This document shows positions 14,520 through 18,991 of a DNA stretch of 18,991 nt, in pieces. Below the pieces are notes generated by a model. The model had not been told where the DNA came from, searched no databases, and saw nothing but the letters and a program-made list of their open reading frames with translations. Each line of letters opens with the position of its first letter. Positions within the stretch are counted from its first letter, which is position 1. The stretch is from Geopsychrobacter sp. GTDB lineage: Bacteria > Desulfobacterota > Desulfuromonadia > Desulfuromonadales > Geopsychrobacteraceae. The translations under genes were made by a program, and so were the position numbers. The stretch spans positions 1 through 18,991 of the forward strand of contig JAUXIR010000003.1 of the NCBI GenBank assembly GCA_030620915.1, written 5' to 3'.

Positions 14520-15431
14520 ATGTTAGAGAGTCTCATTCAAAATATAATTAACGCTTTGCAGTGGGGTAGCTTTTATGCCCTGATTGCTCTTGGCTACACT
14601 CTAGTTTATGGAGTTCTGACCCTGATCAACTTCGCCCATGGCGATGTCTTCATGGTCGGTGCCTATATTGCCTTTTTTGTGGCAACCTTCTGCCTCACGG
14701 TTCTCGGCTTGCCGGGTTGGGTAGCGCTGATCCTTGTCATTCCACTGACAATGATTCTGACCTCTCTGGTCGGCGTTACCCTTGAGAGGATCGCCTATCG
14801 ACCATTGCGCAAAAAGGGCGCTCATCGCCTCTACGTGGTCATTACCGCTCTGATGTGTGGTTTGATCCTCGAACACGCCAACCTGGCTATTTTTGGCGCC
14901 AGCCGCAAAGCTTTTCCGGCACTGATTGAAGTTCAGGTTTACAATATTGGCGGAGTGACTTTTACAAATTTGAAAATTGCCGTCATTGTGACCGCATTTC
15001 TGGTCTTTCTGTTCCTCCATTGGGTGGTAACAAAAACCAGGATCGGCATGGCGATGCGGGCAATTTCTTACGATAAATTCGCAGTCCCCCTGATGGGAAT
15101 TCCGCTTGATCAGATTATAGTTTTTACCTTTATTCTCGGTTCAGGTTTTGCTGGACTGGCAGGTTTGCTCTTTGCCATGAGCTACCCGGTGCTGGAACCT
15201 TACATGGGCGCGTTGATCGGTTGGAAGGCATTTATCGCAGCCGTCGTCGGTGGTATCGGTGATATTCGAGGGGCATTTGTCGGCGGATTTTTGCTCGGTG
15301 CAGTGGAAATTATGGTTGTCGCCTTTTTCCCCTCAACATTTCGCGACCTGATCTCTTTTACCGTCCTGCTGGCGATACTGACCTGGAAACCTACCGGTCT
15401 GGTCGGCATCGCCCAGACCACCAAGATTTAG
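14520..15431 (+). CDS. livH: Branched-chain amino acid ABC transporter permease LivH
   Basis: 303 residues, about eight membrane helices. LivH signatures: NALQWGSFYALIALGYTLVYGVLTLINFAHGDVFMVGAY near the N-terminus, ERIAYRPLRKKGAHRLYVVITALM (about 87-110), and the EAA-like cytoplasmic loop GKAFxAAVVGGIGDIRGAFVGGFLLGAVE form (GWKAFIAAVVGGIGDIRGAF) that contacts the ATPases. ATG 14520 follows AAAGG (14509-14513) with 6 bases between; TTG 14514 is also in frame but lies right after the ribosome site. It forms the membrane channel with LivM. The livM start follows 9 bases after its stop. Confidence 0.95.
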   Translation: MLESLIQNIINALQWGSFYALIALGYTLVYGVLTLINFAHGDVFMVGAYIAFFVATFCLTVLGLPGWVALILVIPLTMILTSLVGVTLERIAYRPLRKKGAHRLYVVITALMCGLILEHANLAIFGASRKAFPALIEVQVYNIGGVTFTNLKIAVIVTAFLVFLFLHWVVTKTRIGMAMRAISYDKFAVPLMGIPLDQIIVFTFILGSGFAGLAGLLFAMSYPVLEPYMGALIGWKAFIAAVVGGIGDIRGAFVGGFLLGAVEIMVVAFFPSTFRDLISFTVLLAILTWKPTGLVGIAQTTKI

Positions 15432-15440
15432 GGGGACGAT

Positions 15441-16520
15441 ATGTTACAACGTTATTCCGTCCACCTGACTCTGGCTCTGAGTGGCGGCCTACTTGTCTAC
15501 CTGGCCGACCAAGAGTATCTCAGCCTTTACACTATGTCGGTCCTGATGTTCATGGGGGTCAATGTGATCCTCTCTGCCAGCCTCAATCTGGTCAATGGCT
15601 ATATGGGCGAATTCTCCTGTGGCCATGCTGGATTCATGTGCGTCGGAGCCTATGTATCCTCGCTGCTCGGAGTCTGGCTGTTCGCTAAGGACAAGGTTTT
15701 CGGCGCGGCGTTGCTCAACCCGGAGTACGCTCTCTACGCCTTTCCATTTGTAATCCTCGCGGGTGGTGTCGCAGCGGCACTGGCCGGTCTGCTAGTTGCC
15801 GTACCCTCCTACAAGACCCGCGGCGACTACCTGGCGATCATCACCATCGCCGCCAACTACATTATCATCAGCGCCATCGAAAATATCGGCGCCATCGGCG
15901 GTTCACGTGGTTTCATGGGCATGAAACGCCTGGTCAACTCGATGGAAGATATTATCGAACTGCCCTGGATGCCGATCTGGGTATTTATCTTCACGGTGTT
16001 TTCCATCTGGTTGATTCGTCGCTACGTCTCTTCGACCTTCGGCAAAGGGGTCTCGGCTATCTGTCAGGATGAGGTCGCCGCCGAGATCATGAGTGTCAAC
16101 ACCAACAAGATGAAAACTATTACCTTCATGCTCTCTTCAGGTCTGGCGGGTATCGCTGGCGGGCTGTTTGCTTATATCCTCGGTTATGTCAATCCGGGCA
16201 GTTTCAATATCATGAAATCAACAGAAGTGTTGGTCATGGTTTATCTAGGCGGCATGGGCTCACTCACCGGTTCTGTGTTGTCAGCAATTCTTTTTACATT
16301 CATGTTGGAAGGGTTCAGATTTATTATCCCCCTGGCCAACGATTTTGCTCATCAAGTACATCTTATTCCCGATGGCTATGATATCAGTCCGGTGTGGAGA
16401 TGGGTTTTAATTCCGTTACTCTTGATCGTCCTGATGCAGTTCCGTCCCGAAGGAATTATGGGCAACCGTGAACTGGGAGATATCTTCCCGCGGCTGAAGA
16501 AATTCTACAGGTTTAAATAA
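15441..16520 (+). CDS. livM: Branched-chain amino acid ABC transporter permease LivM
   Basis: 359 residues, about ten membrane helices. LivM features: NVILSASLNLVNGYMGEFSCGHAGFMCVGAYVSSLL (about 34-69), PSYKTRGDYLAIITIAANYIIISAIENIGAIGGSRGFMGM, and the ATPase-contact region VLVMVYLGGMGSLTGSVLSAILF. A longer loop near the C-terminus (about 297-320) makes it slightly larger than typical. ATG 15441 is preceded by GGGGGA. The stop codon overlaps the livG start by one base (TAATG), so translation is probably coupled. Confidence 0.94.
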   Translation: MLQRYSVHLTLALSGGLLVYLADQEYLSLYTMSVLMFMGVNVILSASLNLVNGYMGEFSCGHAGFMCVGAYVSSLLGVWLFAKDKVFGAALLNPEYALYAFPFVILAGGVAAALAGLLVAVPSYKTRGDYLAIITIAANYIIISAIENIGAIGGSRGFMGMKRLVNSMEDIIELPWMPIWVFIFTVFSIWLIRRYVSSTFGKGVSAICQDEVAAEIMSVNTNKMKTITFMLSSGLAGIAGGLFAYILGYVNPGSFNIMKSTEVLVMVYLGGMGSLTGSVLSAILFTFMLEGFRFIIPLANDFAHQVHLIPDGYDISPVWRWVLIPLLLIVLMQFRPEGIMGNRELGDIFPRLKKFYRFK

Positions 16521-17317
16521 TGGCACAGACTCAAGTAGAGACAGATAACGCGCCGGTCCTCGAAATCCGCGGGTTGACCCAACGCTTCGGGGGCCTGACT
16601 GCAGTCAACGACTTTAACGTCAAGTTGATGCCGGGAGAACTCTCAGGACTGATCGGACCCAATGGTGCGGGGAAAACGACCGTCTTCAATCTGGTCAGTG
16701 GCTTCTATCAGCCGAGCGAAGGTCAAATTCTGATCGACGGAGTTCCGACCGCGGGGCTCAAACCGCACAAGGTTACCGCACTCGGTGTTGCCCGTACCTT
16801 CCAGAACATTCGTCTCTGGAACGACATGACGGTGCTCGACAACATTCGTGTCGCCCAGCATTATCGGCTCGGATATGGCCTCTTTCATGCGGTCGCTCGC
16901 AGCAAACATTACCAGGAACGCGAGCAAGAAATAGCCCAGGAAGCGGCAGAGCTTCTCGAGGTTTTCGACCTGCAACGTTTCGCCAATGAATTCCCGAAGA
17001 ACCTGCCTTACGGCACCCAGCGTAAGCTGGAAATTGCGCGCGCCCTATCGAGCCACCCCAAGCTGCTATTGCTTGATGAGCCGGCCGCAGGACTCAACTC
17101 TGCCGATATCAAAGAGTTGATCCGACTGGTGCGCTGGATCCACGGCAAGTTCGATGTCACTATCTGGATGATCGAGCATCACATGGATGTCATGATGGAG
17201 CTGTGCACCCAGATCAAGGTGATCGATTTCGGCCAAACTATTGCTGAAGGCGATCCAGACAAAGTCCGAAACGATCCTGCGGTCATGACCGCTTACCTCG
17301 GAGATGATGTAATCTGA
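16520..17317 (+). CDS. livG: Branched-chain amino acid ABC transporter ATP-binding protein LivG
   Basis: 265 residues. The nucleotide-binding domain has Walker A GPNGAGKT (46-53, K52), Q-loop QNIRLW (95-100), the LivG-type signature LPYGTQRKLEIARAL (162-176, in place of LSGGQ), Walker B LLLLDEP with catalytic E187, D-loop GLN and switch H220 (MIEHHMDVM). The LivG/BraF-type insert (about 112-140) is present. It hydrolyses ATP at the inner face of the membrane in a heterodimer with LivF. The start ATG overlaps the livM stop and its last base overlaps livF. Confidence 0.95.
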   Translation: MAQTQVETDNAPVLEIRGLTQRFGGLTAVNDFNVKLMPGELSGLIGPNGAGKTTVFNLVSGFYQPSEGQILIDGVPTAGLKPHKVTALGVARTFQNIRLWNDMTVLDNIRVAQHYRLGYGLFHAVARSKHYQEREQEIAQEAAELLEVFDLQRFANEFPKNLPYGTQRKLEIARALSSHPKLLLLDEPAAGLNSADIKELIRLVRWIHGKFDVTIWMIEHHMDVMMELCTQIKVIDFGQTIAEGDPDKVRNDPAVMTAYLGDDVI

Positions 17318-18042
17318 TGATACTATCAGTTGAAAACCTGGAAGTTAAATACGGCAATATTCAAGCCTTGCACGGTATCAGCTTTCACGTAAATGAAGGC
17401 GAAATCGTCACCCTGATCGGTGCAAACGGCGCAGGCAAAACCACCACCCTTCACAGTATTTCGCGCTTGCCACCACCTGAAGCGCCACGTGTCATTGCCG
17501 GCGATATCAGTTTCCGCGGCGAATCTATACTGAAAACCAAGCCGGACCTGGTCGTTAAAGATCTGCATCTGGCTCTGGTTCCTGAAGGGCGTCACATTTT
17601 CGGCAACCTGACGGTCATGGAGAACCTGCAACTGGCGACCTACGCGCGGGCCAAAGGGACCAATTTCACCCCAGAGTACGAGCGAATCTTCGAACTGTTC
17701 CCGCGGCTGCAAGAACGGCGCAAACAGCGGAGTGAATCGCTTTCAGGGGGTGAACAACAGATGCTGGCGGTCGGTCGGGCACTGTTGACCGGGTGCAATT
17801 TTTTGATGCTGGACGAACCCTCGATGGGATTGGCTCCGGTGCTCAAATACGAGCTGTTTCGGAAACTCAAACAACTCAACGAAGAAGGGATGACCATCCT
17901 GCTCATCGAACAGAATGCCAACCTGGCCCTGCATCTGGCGCACCGCGGCTACGTGCTGGATACCGGCAAGATTGTCGCCGAAGGGACAAGTGAAGAACTG
18001 CTGGGGAACCCGGAGGTTAAAAAAGCCTACCTGGGTGGATAA
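17317..18042 (+). CDS. livF: Branched-chain amino acid ABC transporter ATP-binding protein LivF
   Basis: 241 residues. Walker A GANGAGKTT (35-43, K41), LALVPEGRHIFGNLTVMENL (Q-loop region in the LivF form, Glu in place of Gln, 86-105), signature LSGGEQQMLAVGRAL (142-156), Walker B FLMLDEPS (162-169, E167), switch region LLIEQNANLAL. It is slightly longer than usual through a small insert PPPEAPRVIAG (52-62). ATG 17317 overlaps the livG TGA. Last gene of the operon; the convergent hydrogenase protease gene ends 5 bases on and no terminator is visible between them. Confidence 0.95.
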   Translation: MILSVENLEVKYGNIQALHGISFHVNEGEIVTLIGANGAGKTTTLHSISRLPPPEAPRVIAGDISFRGESILKTKPDLVVKDLHLALVPEGRHIFGNLTVMENLQLATYARAKGTNFTPEYERIFELFPRLQERRKQRSESLSGGEQQMLAVGRALLTGCNFLMLDEPSMGLAPVLKYELFRKLKQLNEEGMTILLIEQNANLALHLAHRGYVLDTGKIVAEGTSEELLGNPEVKKAYLGG

Positions 18043-18047
18043 AAAGT

Positions 18048-18539
18048 CTACAAACGGATCGACAGGTCCGTTCTCACCAGTTGTTGAAACCACTCGATTA
18101 TCTGCGCAGCGCTTTCAGCAACCTCCGGGGTCAGTTCCTCGCCCAATTGCATCGAACCAACCTGGATCCCCAGACAGAGACAATCCGTTGAGTACTCAGT
18201 CTCGATCCATTCGATCAGCGCCGATAACGGCAGACGGTGACTGCTTAAACAGCCCTCGACCAGTTCAGAGGTTTCGATCCGACGCAGTGTGCCGGGCCGG
18301 GCACCGAAATCTGCCGCGTCGAGGAAGATAATCCTTTGTGGTCGGTAAATATCGGCAAAGTCGATGGCACGCTCCGGCCGATCACCGGCATTTTCGATCC
18401 TGATACCGGGGATTCGTTTCAACTCTCCCGCCAAAAAAGGGCCGACACCGTCATCACTACGTAAGGAGTTGCCGAGGCTGATCAGCAGAGTCTGGGTTAT
18501 TCCTGCACTGAACAGCTTGGTAAGGGTTTCAGCGACCAA
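18048..18539 (-). CDS. [NiFe] hydrogenase maturation protease
   Basis: 163 residues from a TTG at 18537-18539. This endopeptidase removes the C-terminal tail of the hydrogenase large subunit after nickel insertion. Motifs: LISLGNSLRSDDGVGPFLAGEL (about 19-40; the second Asp, D30, sits where HybD/HycI have the nickel-sensing Glu16), IIFLDAADFGARPG (D74 or D77 matching Asp62) and SSHRLPLSALI (H101 matching His90/93). The frame is open further upstream (ATG 18671), but that would overlap the large-subunit gene by 143 bases with Trp/Arg-rich residues unlike the family. TTG 18539 has GGAG 10 bases upstream and overlaps the large subunit by 11 bases, implying coupling. Its partner is most probably the large subunit encoded directly before it. 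Confidence 0.88.
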   Translation of the reverse strand: MVAETLTKLFSAGITQTLLISLGNSLRSDDGVGPFLAGELKRIPGIRIENAGDRPERAIDFADIYRPQRIIFLDAADFGARPGTLRRIETSELVEGCLSSHRLPLSALIEWIETEYSTDCLCLGIQVGSMQLGEELTPEVAESAAQIIEWFQQLVRTDLSIRL

Positions 18540-18991
18540 TGAAATCGATCTCCAGAAAGTGGGTCGAACAGGAGATACAGGGGTCATAAGCCCGCACCAG
18601 CATCTCCAGTGCCAGGGTGATCTCGTCATCGCTGCGGTCAAGAATCTCAGGCACCAATTTATACATGTCATCCTCTATGTTCTGCAGATTCTGCCCGGTC
18701 GGAATCACACAGTTGGCCTGTTGGATAATCCCCCTCTCATCAACCTGGTAATCATGAAAGAGGATCCCACGCGGAACCTCTACGGCCCCGACCCCACGAC
18801 CAGCCTGCACTGAGATGCTTTGATTCTCATTGACCCCGACGATCACTGCTTCTCGCCTGTCTACCCCGCTGATCAGGAGTTGCCCGACGATCCCGAGTGC
18901 CTCGGCAGCGCAATGGGCACATTCGACCAACTGGGCAGCGGTATTGAGAAAGGGATTATGGCAAGGAGCGCTCAGCCCGAGCTGATCAGCG
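18529..18991 (-). CDS. [NiFe] hydrogenase large subunit, C-terminal part (group 3-like)
   Basis: Partial: the frame enters from the window edge (first full codon at 18988-18990) and ends at TGA 18529-18531; about 153 residues are visible. It carries the nickel-ligand motif DPCISCSTH near the C-terminus, followed by a 9-residue tail FLEIDFIGR that a maturation protease would remove after the His. Upstream, APCHNPFLNTAAQLVECAHC, ISVQAGRGVGAVEVPRGILFHDY and IPTGQNLQNIEDDM fit cytoplasmic group 3 enzymes (NAD(P)-linked or sulfhydrogenase/Mvh types); RAYDPCISCS especially recalls group 3b. The subgroup is not certain without the rest of the operon. Catalyses reversible H2 oxidation. Confidence 0.9.
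   Translation of the reverse strand, partial: ADQLGLSAPCHNPFLNTAAQLVECAHCAAEALGIVGQLLISGVDRREAVIVGVNENQSISVQAGRGVGAVEVPRGILFHDYQVDERGIIQQANCVIPTGQNLQNIEDDMYKLVPEILDRSDDEITLALEMLVRAYDPCISCSTHFLEIDFIGR

Noticed and set aside
16520..17317. Signature LPYG instead of LSGG in LivG as a possible defect
   Set aside because: LivG proteins usually have an LSYG/LPYG-type signature; Walker A, Walker B and switch His are intact.
17915..18331. 138-residue plus-strand frame spanning the livF end and the hydrogenase protease gene
   Set aside because: Overlaps two genes with clear catalytic motifs; no domain of its own.

Overview
The window is ordinary chromosomal bacterial DNA with dense genes of moderate to high GC and no rRNA, tRNA, CRISPR array or insertion sequence that I could find. 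The mix (orphan CheV, a complete branched-chain amino acid ABC operon, a [NiFe] hydrogenase with its maturation protease, RhlE, SulP, a Sel1-repeat membrane protein and a Csd4-like cell-shape peptidase) suggests a free-living anaerobic or facultative Gram-negative. A Desulfuromonadales/Geobacter-like organism is my best guess. This is inference from gene content, not a phylogenetic result.

Left part (1-4167): the 3' end of an MFS drug-efflux-type transporter whose coding tail runs into a degenerate inverted repeat; a secreted M99 (Csd4-type) peptidoglycan DL-carboxypeptidase on the minus strand; a DJ-1/PfpI protein on the plus strand; protein-L-isoaspartate methyltransferase (pcm) on the minus strand; then a 564-base gene-free stretch holding two promoter-like sites.

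Middle part (4168-12964): on the plus strand cheV (CheW domain plus receiver), a DUF362 protein, a MYG1/DHH-type phosphoesterase-like protein, an 800-residue protein with N-terminal membrane segments and Sel1-like repeats, a possible 39-residue ORF coupled to it, and a RhlE-type DEAD-box helicase. A small GIY-YIG protein converges on the helicase. A SulP anion transporter with a C-terminal STAS domain follows and ends at a classic intrinsic terminator.

Right part (12965-18991): a complete branched-chain amino acid uptake operon, livK-livH-livM-livG-livF. The binding-protein gene is separated from the permease genes by two tandem stem-loops, the second with a perfect 18-bp core and no U-tract, which fits differential expression of binding protein over membrane parts. 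The downstream genes are tightly packed, with one-base overlaps at livM/livG and livG/livF. Five bases after livF, a convergent minus-strand hydrogenase operon ends: maturation protease, and upstream of it the C-terminal part of a group 3-like [NiFe] hydrogenase large subunit, cut by the window edge. The protease probably starts at a TTG inside the last codons of the large-subunit gene.

I did not find a clearly novel multi-gene system. The most noteworthy items are the Csd4-like peptidase, the stem-loop pair in the liv operon, a long hairpin between cheV and the DUF362 gene, the repeat that extends the MFS reading frame, and the hydrogenase gene overlap.
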